Source of the DNA: Lineus longissimus
Lineage: Eukaryota; Nemertea; Pilidiophora; Heteronemertea; Lineidae
Reading direction: 5' to 3'
Length of the DNA: 64,000 nucleotides
NCBI RefSeq assembly: GCF_910592395.1
Contig: NC_088312.1
Span: 16,127,292 to 16,191,291, forward strand
The notes below the pieces were generated by a model. The model made no database searches. It saw only the letters and a program-made list of their open reading frames with translations, and had not been told where the DNA came from. Positions 24,621 to 37,939 of this stretch are shown one piece after another (within the stretch, counting starts at the first letter, position 1; the number at the start of each line of letters is the position of its first letter). Made by a program: the position numbers and the translations under genes.

Positions 24621-26537
24621 TTCAAAAACAATTCTCATGGCAGTTCTAGGTTGCAAATCACTACTATAAGGGACGTAGAGCTCAAATAATTTGTCACACA
24701 TCTCCTCCGTCAGTTCAGATTGGATGAGCTCGAAACTTTTCCTGAAAGTCGTGGTTGATATGGAGATGGTCCTCGCCGGGTTAAATGGGTAAACTTTGCA
24801 GCGATCTTGGAGAAATAGCATTTTTTGTTCTTTCTATATATGGGCATACTCATCGAACTAAGGGGCCATTTCAGCAGGTCTAAATTTGCATATCGGCCAT
24901 CTATTAAATCAAAAGTGTGGGATTATACGAAACTAAGCCTGGAAAGTATTGGGTCCACTTTATGTTTAAAACACTCATCCATCTCCGCAATTTTCCTCCT
25001 TTATTTTGGTCTTACTCTTTCACCTTACATTGTTAATCGCTCTTAATTTTTCGAAGTACCGTATTGGAATTCATCAAGTGATACACGTCACATAATAACA
25101 CACCGCCTCACCTGACCCAAGCACTGGGCGCAAAGTAGCGCACAGCTTCCTATATGAATACCCGGGGCAAATATAAAATATAATATAAAATCCCGATTAA
25201 CATTTCTTTACTGCAATAAAAACAGGCTAACCACTGCAGATTAACAAGTAAGTGAGTGTTCCGGAACGAGTGGAGTCCGTGTGGAGGTGGTGTCGAAAAA
25301 ACCCTAGGCGAACTACTTCCTCCGTCTGGTGCTGCCACCCACTATGCTCGCGGCATTTGTTGAACTAAGTTCGTAACTTCACACAATTGCCTTCTTCACC
25401 ATTCGCGAAATAGTTCGTCAAAATAACTCAAGACCACTTTGAAGAGTGGTGGAGTTTAGACAACATCACAACCCCCAGACATATCATTTCATTTCACCCA
25501 AATTGCCCCAACCCAACAGTAAGCCAACACACTAAAACAACCCGCGCCACGGGTATTATGCTAGTCAAGATAATACACACCGAAAAACTCCTTACCTTAG
25601 CAAACTGATCGAGCGCATGAATCTGTTCATCTCGGTCCTACTTTTCGTTCATCATCAATATCAACCTCCTTGGCCTTGCGCATGACCGAAAGTATTCATA
25701 TCGACTTCGTTCCGTCCCTGCTTGAAATGGCCGCCATTGCAATCTGAATGTGGTGAAATACCATATCCGCGAAACTACAAGACTTTTTGTGGGTTTTTTT
25801 ATTCCGAAAATTCAAAAAAGGTTGTGATATTGCATTTTAAGTTTGAAAATGTCTGAAAAATTTCCCCTAAAACAAAGTGATTTTGAGGTGCTTTATGCAC
25901 AGTATTTTGGTAGCATATAGAAAATTGCTGTGTGATCAGGTTTGATCGTGCAGACGATGATTTGAAGCGAGGTGAGTTTGGCTCTTGAACAGTTTTAATC
26001 GGCTCAAAATGGAAATGAACATTCACTTTTTTCATATTAAACAGGGTTACATTATAGCAGACTCGAAGATCTTTAGTAAATCGCCACATCAACTGCATTT
26101 TTTTTTAGCATTTATGTTAATTATACAAGCAATACACATGCAATGAAAGTTTGGAAGCCAATACTGGCAGAGATGATATGCTTGAATATTATCGTTGCTT
26201 TGGAGAATGCGTCAATATCAATCACAATGTGATAAATAATGGCCAAACGACAAATTATATTCCAGCTACATTAATTACTCAATAAATATTGCTGCTAACA
26301 TACATGTCACACCTTTTGATTCAATTACTTCCATGCAAATCCTAGACTTTATAATCCGCGTGAGGATTTTGGGGCAACACACTCAGCCACTCATCAAACC
26401 ATGTTAGCATGCTGGCAACATTTTTTCAACATTGAGGAAATGCATTAAGCTGGGAGTAGGCACAAATGAAAGGCCATTTTGTCTTCTCGGATATTTACAT
26501 CATTACAATATATGGTACAAACACACTTTTATCACAA
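24621..26537. other. Unassigned DNA
   Basis: No gene or element recognised in about 1.9 kb. Open frames are short and without known motifs. Confidence 0.45.
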
Positions 26538-27618
26538 AATGAAATCGCCAGGGCCATTGTGCTCACCTCAAGTGGAGGAAAGATGGATGAAGAGCATGGT
26601 AATGTATCATGTAGTGTTAGGTTTGATGTAGGTCCAAGCAATTACAATTTCCCCAAAATGGCCAATTTACAGTACATTTAACCATCGTGACCTTGAAAAG
26701 TAGGTCAAATCAAAAAAGACCCAGGTGACACATTGAATGGTTGTTGGAATTAGATGTACCTATGATATAAAATTGGTACCAATCGGGCAAGTAATTAAGG
26801 AATAATAGCATTTTGAAGAATTTTGGATTTGGCCCACTCCCTGGTGGCCAAACGGCAAATCAGATCGGACCAAACTTCGGTACCTGAGATCACCTGACCA
26901 AGGGGTACAAGTGTATTTAATTTGTGATCAATAGTCATTGCGGTTAAGAAACGTACCATAGTTACGTCCTGACGGCCAATTTACGCCATTTGACCTCTGT
27001 GACCTTGAAAAGTAGGTCAAATTAAAAACCTGTGTGACATATACTGTGGTGGTTAGATGTACCCATGATATCAAATTGGTGGCAATCCGGCAAGAAGTTA
27101 AGGAATAATCACATTTTTAAGGTTTTTGGATATTGCCCCCTGGTGGTCAAGTGATGAATCACATTGGACAGATTTTCGGTGCCTGAGATCACCTGACTAG
27201 GGGGTACATTTGTACTAAATTTGGGATCAATAGTTATTGCAGTTTAGAAATGAGCCATAGTTACATCCTAACGGCCAATTTACGCCATTTGACCTTGAAA
27301 AGTAGGTCAAATCAAAAACCCGCATGATATGTGATGTATCCTTGCTTGGAGTACCTACCATAAAATTTTTAGTGATAACGGATCATTAATAAGAGACATA
27401 TCACACTTTATGTTTTCAGTTTTGGCCCCCTGGTGGCCAAGTCATCAACAAGACCGGATCGAAATTCAGTGTCAAAGTACCTCTGACCTAGGGGGTCACG
27501 TGTACAAAGTTTCAAGTTCATAGCACTAGCGGTTAAGAAACGTGCCCCAGGATACAACGATGACGGACGACGGACGACGGACACAGGGCTATTGTATAGA
27601 CTCCCCTAACGGTGAGCT
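26538..27618 (+). mobile_element. Family A element, copy A4 (full length)
   Basis: It has the canonical tip AATGAAAT...GGGCCATTGTGCTCACC, three modules, an exact GCCCCCTGGTGGCCA at 27425, a (GACG)-rich microsatellite (about 27558-27580) and the end GGTGAGCT. The nuclear-receptor-like block is at 26991, with diverged forms at about 26690 and 27290. Confidence 0.65.
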
Positions 27619-29709
27619 ATTAAAGTCACTCATCGAAATGACCAGAAACAATCTCAGGGCTAAGCACAGGCCTTGCATATAGAATGGATACCTGGGTTGT
27701 GGATTGGCCCACTGAATTTTCCAGCAGGCCGAAAACATAATGATTCTGACCAAGGCCAGAATCATAAAAAGTCCTCATTTGACATTTGCATCAGAGTCGT
27801 CCTGTTGAAGAGCATGTCATCACTGCAGCCTTCACTGAATGCAACAGGCCTACGCACAGACATATCATAAAGACGTCTTGACTGTAAAATCAATAAAAAC
27901 CTATCGCAGTATCATAGCAGTAGGCGTCAGCAACATACTGTACAGAATGCAAGGGTATATCAAGACAAATAAAACTTTTTCATGAGCAACCATGATCACT
28001 CACACTTCAATGACCATTTTATCACATGCAAAACATGATACTAATCATGATATATTACCAAGCTTTTCTAAAACAATTCACACGTTGCTAGCATAACTCC
28101 CCAATCTTCAGCAGCTACCTCGAGCTGATTTCATGCAAGAAATGTCTAAATAATGGGAAATAATGCCAAGTCAATTGAGCTTATAAATTGCTCTCTTCTG
28201 CCAACGATGTCACATCAACAACAACACAGCGAATTCTGACATCACAGGCACGCACATCAAGTGCATGCTCACCAGAGTTGGCATTAAGATGTCACTGACT
28301 TCTACATTTCACAAGTCCAATCACAAAGAGGCAAGACCACCATTGATTTTTTAAGCCTTTTAGCAGTTCAATTGTCAATGTTTGACTGCGACGCATCAAA
28401 TACTGCGTGGGGTTGTGAATCTGAAATTTTGGTATGATATTCCGGACAGTCGAGCAAGTAAATGGTGAAAAGTAAACTGGTAGTTGACAACGGAAATTTT
28501 TTGATAATCGACAAATTAGACAGACATTGATATTTCCACTCTTTTCAGCCAACTGAAAAGTCTCAAAACATGCTCCGCCCCCTATTGCCAAATTAGCAAA
28601 ATTCTAAATTCATTTTTTCATCAAATAATTTCTTTATATCTGTATACTTGCGACACATATATCTTTTCAATACCCCTCCAAATATGCACTTGACAGTTAA
28701 AAACATACTCGCGTCTGATTGATAGGTCTGGAACCTCCAACCTATTAATATTCAATGGTGGTCTTGTCTCCTCACGAGATTTTAACACTTGAGGAGGCAG
28801 CCACCTTCGATTTTGAGGTGGTGACCTACTTTTTGAAAGGGATCTTACTAATACCCATATGTACCCACACAACAAATTTGCCTGTGATATGTCGTTGACT
28901 TCAACAGAAGTCACGCAACATACAGACGGACAATCAGAAACCCATACTATCATGTACTCCCACTTGATAAACATACCATCAATATTTGGCGAGATTGGGC
29001 TAATTTTTAATTTTTCAAATCTTAACAATCTGTAGATTAGGCAAGACTTTTTTATACTTTGGTTAGCGTGCCGGCCGCTAGGCAATTAACTTTTTTTTGT
29101 CATTTAGCAAACCCGCCTCACCCAAAATCGCGAAAACCGAAAAGAAAAAAATTGTTATTTTTATCCCAACCGCCGCCATTCAGGTCCACGAAGCCCGAGT
29201 GCAAAATTTGACAACCGCCACACCAGAATGCAAAATTTGACAACCGTCGCTCTGTGGAGTGAGACTTTCTAGAGTTGCGCGAGATCTACCCACAATGCTA
29301 CGCAAAGATGGAAATAGAAACTTTCATTTTTAAATAATATTTTATTTTGAAATAAAATTTTATTTTCACTTGTTCCTCCTCTAGAGAAGCAAAAAAAAAA
29401 TTTTTTTATTTTTATTCCACCCTCCTTAGCTTGTCTTTGGATGAAAAAGCATGCTAACCAAGGTACAAACAACTTTTTGTTTACAAAATTAACAAGCATA
29501 GCGTTGAATGTCCCCCGTCGCTGTTGGGTGTTTTTTGAAAAATGTGTAGTTTAAATCCATGTGGTCTTGTTGGCTGTCATTGACTGAAGTTTATGGTTCA
29601 GTTGGGTGTCCCATTTTAGGGATTTCAATCATTTCAGTCTGAAATTTCATCATCAGAATTTTTACATTGCTGATGAATCTGCACTTTGGAATAGTTATCA
29701 GCACTGTGT
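27619..29709. other. Unassigned DNA
   Basis: No gene recognised. A short block with AATGCAAAATTTGACAACCG is duplicated at about 29199 and 29227. The open frame at 28621-29085 on the minus strand has no ATG at its start and no known motif. Confidence 0.45.
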
Positions 29710-31090
29710 ATCCATCTTTTATCCTTTTTGTCGAAGGTACTTGAACGTGTTATTGCAGCCCGGTTGAATACGTACATGGACACTCACAACCTTCACGATG
29801 CCTTCCAATCAGCCTACAAGGCTAAGCATAGTACTGAATCGGCATTACTGAGGGTCCAGAACGATATTCGCAACATGATTGATAAACATGGTGCAGCTGT
29901 ATTAGTGTTACTAGATCTCAGTGCCGCGTTCGACACGGTCGACCACGAAGTTCTCCTCTCGCGTCTACAAAATCTCCTTGGTATCGACGGTATCCCGCTA
30001 AAGTGGTTTCGTTCATATCTGGCGGGGAGGACGCAACATGTGTGTATCAGCGGAAAGAGATCAGCGCCTCAAACACTCAATTATGGCGTACCACAGGGAT
30101 CAGTATTAGGCCCCATCCTTTTCCTGGTCTACATCCTGCCACTTGGTCCCCTTATCGATGGTTTTGGCACCCCTAGGCACGGATACGCGGATGACAATCA
30201 GTTGTATGTAGCACTTCCTGTCACTCAGGCCGCTTCAAGGATCATCGACCTCGAGATCTGTCTCGTTGATATTCATGACTGGCTTACTGTTAACAAGCTC
30301 AAAGGAAATCCTTCTAAAACAGAGATCGAACTCTTTGGCTCACAGAGAGTAATCGATTCACTGAACGTTAAATCACTTGTAGTCGCTGGCGTCCAGGTCA
30401 CTCCGTCCAGTGGCCCTGTGCGGAACCTCGGAGTGTATTTTGATCAAACTCTTTCTATGGCATCACACATAAACTACATCGTCAAATCTGCAACTTACCA
30501 CTTGCGCAATATTGGTCGCGCTCGCAAGCTCCTTACAACTGCAGCAACGAAAGAGCTAGTGCACTCACTGGTGATGTCTCGTTTGGACTACGGAAATAGT
30601 CTGTTAGCTGGGGTTAATGAGCAACTCCTGCACAAATTACAACTAGTGCAGAGCCGTGCAGCAAGAATAATTACAAGGGCTCCACTACGTGAGCACATAA
30701 CACCCGTTTTGAGAACTCTCCACTGGCTTCCGATACCATATCGTATCGATTTCAAGGTTTTACTCATGGTGTTCAAAGCCAAAAACAACATGGCTCCATC
30801 ATATATCTCGGACATCCTGCCATCGTATGTCCCAGGGCGATCCCTGAGATCGGATAACCAAGAGTTGTTGGTGACTCCCAGGTATCGCCTTGAGACATTT
30901 GGTGGGAGAAGCTTTACAGTTTATGCCAGCAAATTATGGAACTCGCTGGACACTGACACCCGCAACAGCTCCACCGTCAGCGAGTTCAAAAGAAGATTAA
31001 AAACCAAACTATTTGAACAGTGTTTTTGTTAAGCGCAGCTGAGCAATTTTTCTAATTGGATTTTGCGCTATATAAATGCTATTTGTATGT
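29710..31090 (+). pseudogene. L2/CR1-group LINE copy 2, 5'-truncated, open reverse-transcriptase frame
   Basis: A 434-codon open frame (to 31032) covers the reverse transcriptase and C-terminal region of an L2-type LINE. Landmarks in order are FLSKVLERV, AFQSAYKAKHSTESAL, LLDLSAAFDTVDHE, GVPQGSVLGPILF, YADDNQLY (30184 on), NPSKTE, SRLDYGNSLL, LHWLPIPYRIDFK and a final FKRRLKTKLF. The frame begins inside the RT domain with no native ATG, so the 5' half of the element, endonuclease included, is missing, as is usual for 5'-truncated LINE insertions. The 3' end carries GCGCTATATAAATGC. The lack of stops in the retained part suggests recent insertion. It shares family with copy 1 but is clearly diverged from it. 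Confidence 0.9.
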
Positions 31091-31395
31091 ATCTATGAAA
31101 TTTCATTTAAATCGGGGTTGTCTGATTCTCCAATGCATTAGATCAAGTAAAATCGTGAACTTGTGACCTGCAACTATAGATAGAACATGCACATTGTGAA
31201 TCTGATTTAAATAGTTTGGAGAGAAAAAAAATCAGAAAAAACAAAAGTAACAAAAGAAAAAAATGGCTGTTATACCAATGAAATTTGTCAACACGTCATG
31301 TATGAACATCAATACACTGCTACACATAATTTACTCATCAAATCAGCATGAAGCGTGGTATGACTACTGGTAACACTGCACTGCACTGCGCTGGT
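31091..31395. other. Unassigned DNA
   Basis: AT-rich flank of the LINE copy; nothing recognisable. Confidence 0.5.
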
Positions 31396-32625
31396 TTTTC
31401 GGCCCTTGGTAGCCAAGTCGAGAATCGAACTCAGCCGATTCAGTAACGTGACACACCAAACTTCAAGCCAAAATATTTTGTTGTTCAGAAGTTACAGAGC
31501 GGAAGGGAATTTTCATGACTTTCAGGAAGTGCACCCTATGGGGCAAAAAAATGTATGAAACTAAAAACTCAAAAGATATATCGTGTACCTTTGTTAGCCT
31601 AGTCTACCATAAAGATTTGGTAAAGATTGGACGAATATTAAGCGTGTTCTGACACTTCATGTTTTTTGGTTTTTGACCCCTGGGGGCCAAATCGAGAATG
31701 AAACTCGGCCGATTTTTCAACGCGACAAACTTTTGGCCCACCCTCCATCAGCACACGAAATTTCAATCCAAAATATTTTGTCGTTTAGAAGTTACAAAGC
31801 GGAAGGGAATTTTCATGATTTTCAGGAAGCGCCCCCTATAGGGCAAAAATATGGATGAAACTAAAAACCCGGGTGATATATCGTGTACCTTTGTTGGCTT
31901 AGTCTACCATAAAAATTTGGTAAAGATACTTTATGTGTTTTTGGTTTTGGCCCCCTGGTGGCCAAATCAAGAATCAAACTCGGCCGATTTTTCAACGCGA
32001 CAAACCTTTGTCCCTCTATCAACACACCAAATTTCAATCCAAAATATTTTGTCGTTCAGAAGTTACAAAGCAGAAGAGAATTTTCATGATTTTCAGGAAG
32101 CGCCCCCTATAGGGCAGAAAAATGAATGAAACTAAAAATCCGGGTGATATATAGTGTATCTATGTTAGCTTAGTCTACCATAAAAATATGGTGAAGATCA
32201 GACGAATATTACGAGAGTTCTAACACTTTATGTGTTTTTGGTTTTGGCCCCCTGGCGGCCAAATGGAGAATCAAACTCGGCCGATTTTTCAACACAACAC
32301 ACCTTTGGCCAACTCTTTTTCAGCACGACAAATTTCAATCCAAAATATTTTGTCGTTCAGAAGTTATAGAGCGGAAGGGAAACGTGCGTCCGGCGAGCGT
32401 CGAGCGGTGCAACATTTTGCCCCCTACTGGCCAGGCCGGGAATCTGACCGGGACGATTTTAAGTGGGACACATCTTCAGATATCCTTCACTCCTTCCACC
32501 AAATATCGATTAAATTGCTTGAGTCATTTAGAAGCTGTAGGGTTGAAACGAGCAGAAAGTTGGTGCCATGTACTAATACCATGTCCATGTACTAATACAC
32601 AAGCTCCGGGGGACAATAAGTGAGC
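31396..32625. repeat. Family E tandem modules, about four ~290-base units
   Basis: Each unit holds CCAAAATATTTTGT(C/T)GTT, AGAAGTTA(C)A, TTTTCATGA(C/T)TTTCAGGAAG, CGCCCCCTATAGGGC and a CCCCTGGNGGCCAA block, in that order (units at about 31396, 31665, 31940 and 32235). The last unit ends differently, with an ACGTGCGTCCGGCGAGCG stretch. Several open frames here translate the same repeat phrase and are not genes. An exact GCCCCCTGGTGGCCA lies at 31950. Confidence 0.65.
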
Positions 32626-34023
32626 CTATATCACAGTGAAAAAAAATGGATGTTTCAATTGACATTGGGAACCTTTTCTTCATCTTGATGTATCTGACCA
32701 AGCACTGCCATATAATTTATTGTGCATCACCTCACAACCATTTTAAACTGATGACTCCATCTCAGAAATATGAGTGCGTTGACAGAGCACTTCATGCTCA
32801 CAATATAGACTAAGCATATATACTCAAAACAGTATCACACTTCTAAAGGCAATAATGATAATGGATATAGAGTGTTACAGCAGCTGTACTAAACTTCTGA
32901 GAATACTGAAAAGATGCCTGCATTGCAAGACATCTCCCTTCAAAGACTTGAAAGAGCAAAGATTGGCTAGTTTCTACAAACTGATTTGTAAACCTGTGAT
33001 ATATATCTGGTAAGGATAGAAGCATAAGTTGGAATTTCATGACACCCATCATAGAACTTCTCCAAATGAAAATGTACAATTGACCTTCGTGACTTTGAAA
33101 AGTAGATCAAATCAAAAACATGGGTATGTTATGCATCCCAACTGAAAGTACGTTATAAAATTTGGAGATGACATAGTCATTAGTTCAGGAACTATGGCAC
33201 TTTTGTTGTCAGAGGCCATCTGAGCTAGAGAGTCATAAATACAAAATTTCAACCCCACAGCCCAGAGTTCTCCACTGGACTTAATGGTTTGGCGGGCCAC
33301 CTGGCCATTAAGGGGGCCACCTGAACATGGGCAATTGCTTATTTTTCCGAGCATGACCAAAAAACTGAAAAAATGTTTGTTTTGACCCAGGGACGCCTCT
33401 AGTCCACTTCCATTAGCTCCACTATGCCTCTAAAGACATGAAAAATGATTTAAAAGGAACTGGAACCGCCGAGCGATTTATTCAACTTTTCGACTTTCAC
33501 CGCCCGAGAAAGTCAAACTTCCAACTTCCTATTCGAGTTCAGATTTGTAGTTCCACCCCCAGTGCCCGAGCATGCACAGTTCAATTTGTTATTATTGAGA
33601 ATCATGTGAGAATCATGTGAGTCATGCGATCTTGCATTCATGAGTTTTCGTAGTAAATTCCATAGTAGTGATGTCACTCAATGATTGACAGCTAGGCGCC
33701 ATGTTTCATTCATGCCTCGTTCTGATCACCCGATACGCGGGAAATGAAAACGAGGTCATACGAACTGGCTTGGCGGTTTCAGTTCCCTTTAAATTGATCA
33801 TATGAAATAGTCCAGGGACCATGTCCTCACCCTGGGTAATGTTAATGCATGTCATTTGCTGTGGATATTGGGAGAACAGTTTCGTTCATTGATGTCAATT
33901 TGACAATCTTAGAGGAAGTGGTGTAGTAGTGCAGCTTTCTTTCCTGGGGCAGTTTATATCAATATGCCGTCATAAAACTGGGCTAAAAATGGTTTCCAAG
34001 ATGGCCTCTTGCCAAATTAGAAA
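32626..34023. other. Unassigned DNA with one diverged family A module
   Basis: A decayed module is visible at about 33076-33270 (TTGACCTTCGTGACTTTGAAAAG, then AGATCAAATCAAAAAC). A short tandem duplication (AGAATCATGTG) is at about 33598-33620. No gene recognised. Confidence 0.45.
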
Positions 34024-36100
34024 ACAAGAGGCCCAAGGGCCTAGCGCTCAGCTGGATCACACAATAACATAGGACTGAGGGTGTAAAGTAGTAAATATCA
34101 GCTTTACACTACTGTATGACTGTTTGAAGGTCAAGAGAACACGTTATACCACTAAGATTTCCAATGCAGAGCTGCCAGCTGGATGAAATATGATTGAACT
34201 AATCAGCCATGGTATGTAAATATTACAGGAGGCAACGGAAGATATCCCTAGTTCAGTATGTTGTATCGGTAGCTTTACAGAAAAGAAGTGTCAGAGAGGA
34301 TGAGACTTCTCCATGGACAACTGTGGTATGTCCAGGCTGGGTTGTACAGCACAAGGATACAAAATGCTGTCTGTAATTGAGAGGTATCCTGATTTAACAG
34401 AGGTCAAAATAAATAGAAATGACCAGTTTGGGACTAACACCACTGTCTTTTTTTTGATAAGGTAGAGATTACAGGAGTCAACAAAATTAATTTTATTCAG
34501 AGAAATTGACCTGTCCTGCAGGTGATTGGAATTTACAATACAAAGGGTCGTTTTCATATTTGAAAATCCCTTCATAATCAAGGGCTACCTCTGACTAAAA
34601 CAGCACCCATAAACAATAGACCGCCAATTTGACCCCAGCTCCTAACTGCGGGAAAACCCAAGTCCAGCAACCAAAAGTACCAAAAATACATTTTTGTTTA
34701 CATTTGAACTGCACACATGTGTTTGTTTACAATTTCCCGCGAAATCTCGAAAATCAGGTGACCTGCAATCGTGGATTGAAAATAACATTTATCTGGGTTC
34801 AGCAGGTCAGCAGGTATACCGGCTGTTCCAATCATCCCCCTACAGCCAGCTGTTCAAAAGGTAATGTTATTCACCCCACAGGGAGTGCAGGTAATTGATT
34901 AAGCCCCTGCATAACTTAACAGCAATGGCTTGGCTTCTGTGAGTGGTAAGGAGAATTGACAGTGTCCGATTAAAAATCCCTCATTTCTGCTCCGCTGAAG
35001 TAAATTTTTGAATAAAACCAAGACGTTCCATCAGGGTAAGGTGTCACCACCATTCATGCAAAATTTCAAGGCGATCCAAGGCCTCTAAATGTGACTTTAT
35101 TCGTCCCCCTTCTAATATTATTATATAGAAGATTGAGACCAGCGATGACGTCATTTCTGGTGATTCCCTACGTTGTCCAATGAACGCTTTTTAAAGTGTG
35201 CCATTTGGCATGCATTAGCAATGTATTTTATCAGCGCTGACAATTGCCGAACAGAATGCCGTAGCTCCGTCAATTTGAAATCAATTTTTATGGGAGTAAC
35301 ATTATTGTGTTGCTTAAAACGTCTACTTTTTACTCATGTAAGAATCGTGGTACTAAAAACTAATATGCAAACAGAATCATGCCGATTCACTGCACATACT
35401 GTGGGAATTCTCCACTTCAAAATACATCGTGAACAGAGCGTGCACTTCCGATATCGTTTTCACAGAATTGTGGCCAAATTTTCAAGAACTAATTTCTGAA
35501 AGTATTCCCTTAAGACCTTATGACTACCACTGAAAGGAACTAGTGACAATATCGCCTACTTGACTACTTTTTAGCAGAAAATTGTTTACTTGTTGCAAAA
35601 TCAATCTTCCATCTTTACACTGGTCACATGGGGAATGCTGAAATATAGTCTAGTTCCCTGGCCAATTCAATGCGCAGAATACAACTGCGCAACTATACGT
35701 CATAACCCTGGCTTTTGAATCGTCAAAAAATCTGTCAAATGTGCCTGTAGCGCCAACTGGCGGTGAAAACTAAACTAATTCCATTACAAGTCAAAATGAA
35801 AAATTATTAAAAAATATTCGGCCAGATTTGAAAACAATATTTCCTCTGTGGCCCGAGGTATAAAGGAAAGAAGTTTAAACTTCCCGATGACCTCATTCGC
35901 CGAATGGAGGTCGGATCCTATGATTTTTGGTTTCTGAGTTCCCTTTGGGCTACTCCTAATTTAGCAGCGTCAACAAAGTGCCTAGGTCTTACGGTTACAA
36001 AATGCCCAAAATTGACATGGAAGGATGGCAGGATGGCAGGAAGGACGGACACCATTCCCTTAGTAATATTACCAGCTTCGCTGACTTTGTCAGCTGAGCT
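34024..36100 (+). mobile_element. Family B element (Helentron-like, non-autonomous), about 2.08 kb
   Basis: The 5' tip reads AACAAGAGGCCCAAGGGCCTAGCGCTCAGCT. The 3' end is a 12-base imperfect hairpin, AGCTTCGCTGAC - TTT - GTCAGCTGAGCT (36074-36100), followed by an A-run. The 3' AGCTGAGC is the exact complement of the 5' GCTCAGCT. A GGATGGCAGGA-type microsatellite and GGACGGACACC precede the end, as in family A. Internal sequence is unlike family A. No enzyme is encoded. A related 5' tip without a visible partner end lies at about 60698. Confidence 0.6.
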
Positions 36101-36360
36101 AAAAAAGGGGGCTTTGCCCAATCAATCTGATTGTACACATAACTTCATGTAATGAGTGTGATTACAAGTTGAAGATTGTAACAGAGAGTAAATCTTAGTA
36201 GTTGCCATAGTTCCTTCAACAGTCGCAACTCAGTAGACAACCAGTTACTGCAGTCTGGACCTTTACATCACATCGGTTGAAGTTCAGCTTGAGACAAACC
36301 AGTCCAGTCTGAGGCTCTACAGAGTATTGGGAAATGAAACAATAATTCCCAGAAATCAAT

Positions 36361-37693
36361 AATGAAACAGCCAGGGGCCATTGTGCTCACCGTATAGATA
36401 TTTGGTGCTTTGGAATTCATCCAGATTAAGAAACATTGTACATGTATAGTATATAGGTCAAACCAAAGTCGGTATGACATGTGATGTATCGTTGCTTGGA
36501 GTAAGTACCATAAGAATATCATCAAAAACAAGTCACTAATAAACGAGATATTGCACTTTTTATCTATTTTAGTTTTGGCCTCCTAGTGGCCGAGTTGAGT
36601 ACCAGATCAGATCGAAATTCGTTGTCCGAGGTAACATGACGTAGGGAGTCATGTGTATCAAATTTCAAGTTCAAAGCTTTAGTGGTTAAGAAACGTGCCA
36701 TAGTTATACACAAATGACCAATTTAGGCCATTTGACCTCTGTGACCTTGAAAAGCAAGTCAGATCAAAAACTCATATGATATGTGATGTATCCTTGCTAG
36801 TAAAACCTACCATAAAAATGTTATTGAAAACGAATCACTAAAAATAAGCAAGATATTGCACTTCTTACTTTTTCCATTATAGCCCCTGGTGGCCGAATAA
36901 AGAATCAGATCGGGCCAAAATTCAGCATCAGAGGTTATCTGATGTAGGGGGTTATATGCACCAAGTTTCAAATTCATAGCTATACTTGTTAAGAAACGTG
37001 CCATAGTTTACACTCTAACGGCCAATTTACGCCATATGACCTCTGTGACCTTGAAAAGTAGGTCAAATTAAAAACCCGTAAGATATGTGATGTATTCTTC
37101 CTAAGAGTACCTACCATAAAAATTTTATCGAAAACAAGTCACTTATAAGCGAGATATCACACTTTTTAGATTTCCACTTTTGGCCCCCTGGTGGCATAGT
37201 TGAGAATCAGATCAAACTGAAATTCAGCACCAGAGGCTATGTGATATAGGGGGTTATATGTACCAAGTTTCAAGTTCATAGCTTTAGTGGTTAAGAAACG
37301 TGCCATAGTTTACACTCTAACGGCCAATTTACGCCATATGACTTCTGTGATCTTGAAAAGTACGCCAAATTAAAAACCCGTATGACATAAGATGTATATT
37401 TGCTATGAGTACCTACCACAAAAATTTCATCGAAAACAAGTCACTAATAAGCGAGATATTACACTTTTTAGATATCGACATTTGGCCCCCTGGTGGCCAA
37501 GTTGAGAATCAGATCGGACCGAAATTCAGTGGCAGAGGTCACCTGACCTAGGGGGTGCTGTGTACAAAGTTTCAAGTTCATAGCCCTAGCGGTTAAGAAA
37601 CGTGCCACTGTTTCTGAAACAGGATATGACGGACGACGACGACGACGGCCGACAGACACTGCGGTGTCGTATAGACTCACCATACCGGTGAGC
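36361..37693 (+). mobile_element. Family A element, copy A5 (full length, four modules)
   Basis: It runs from AATGAAACAGCC...GGCCATTGTGCTCACC to GGTGAGCC plus A-run, with a GACGAC microsatellite at about 37630-37650. Four modules with TGACCTCTGTGACC-type blocks (36733, 37037, 37338) and CCCTGGTGGC blocks (about 36882, 37195, 37485 exact) make it longer than A4. Copy number of the module therefore varies between copies. Confidence 0.65.
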
Positions 37694-37939
37694 CAAAAAG
37701 TCTCAAACCCAACCTTGTTCCACAAGTGAAAGCCATAATACCATATAAAACTTCTCAATGTTGGAAAGTAAAATTCACGCCGCAAAAACTTTCTAATAGT
37801 ACTCTAGCTTGGTGTTCTATTGTTGTCTAACTTCCACTAACAGAATCCAGCCTCTGCAAGCAGACTTCCTGGGAGAGGGACGTTTATTGGTGTCCAGCCC
37901 CTTCACAATAATATTTGTTTGTTTGTTTGTTTGTGACAT

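Noticed and set aside
28621-29085. 154-codon minus-strand frame
   Set aside because: It has no ATG at its start, no recognised motif and low-complexity AT-rich surroundings; most likely chance.
31673-32595. Three open frames sharing the phrase ISIQNILSFRSY
   Set aside because: They are the same family E module translated in each unit, not separate genes.
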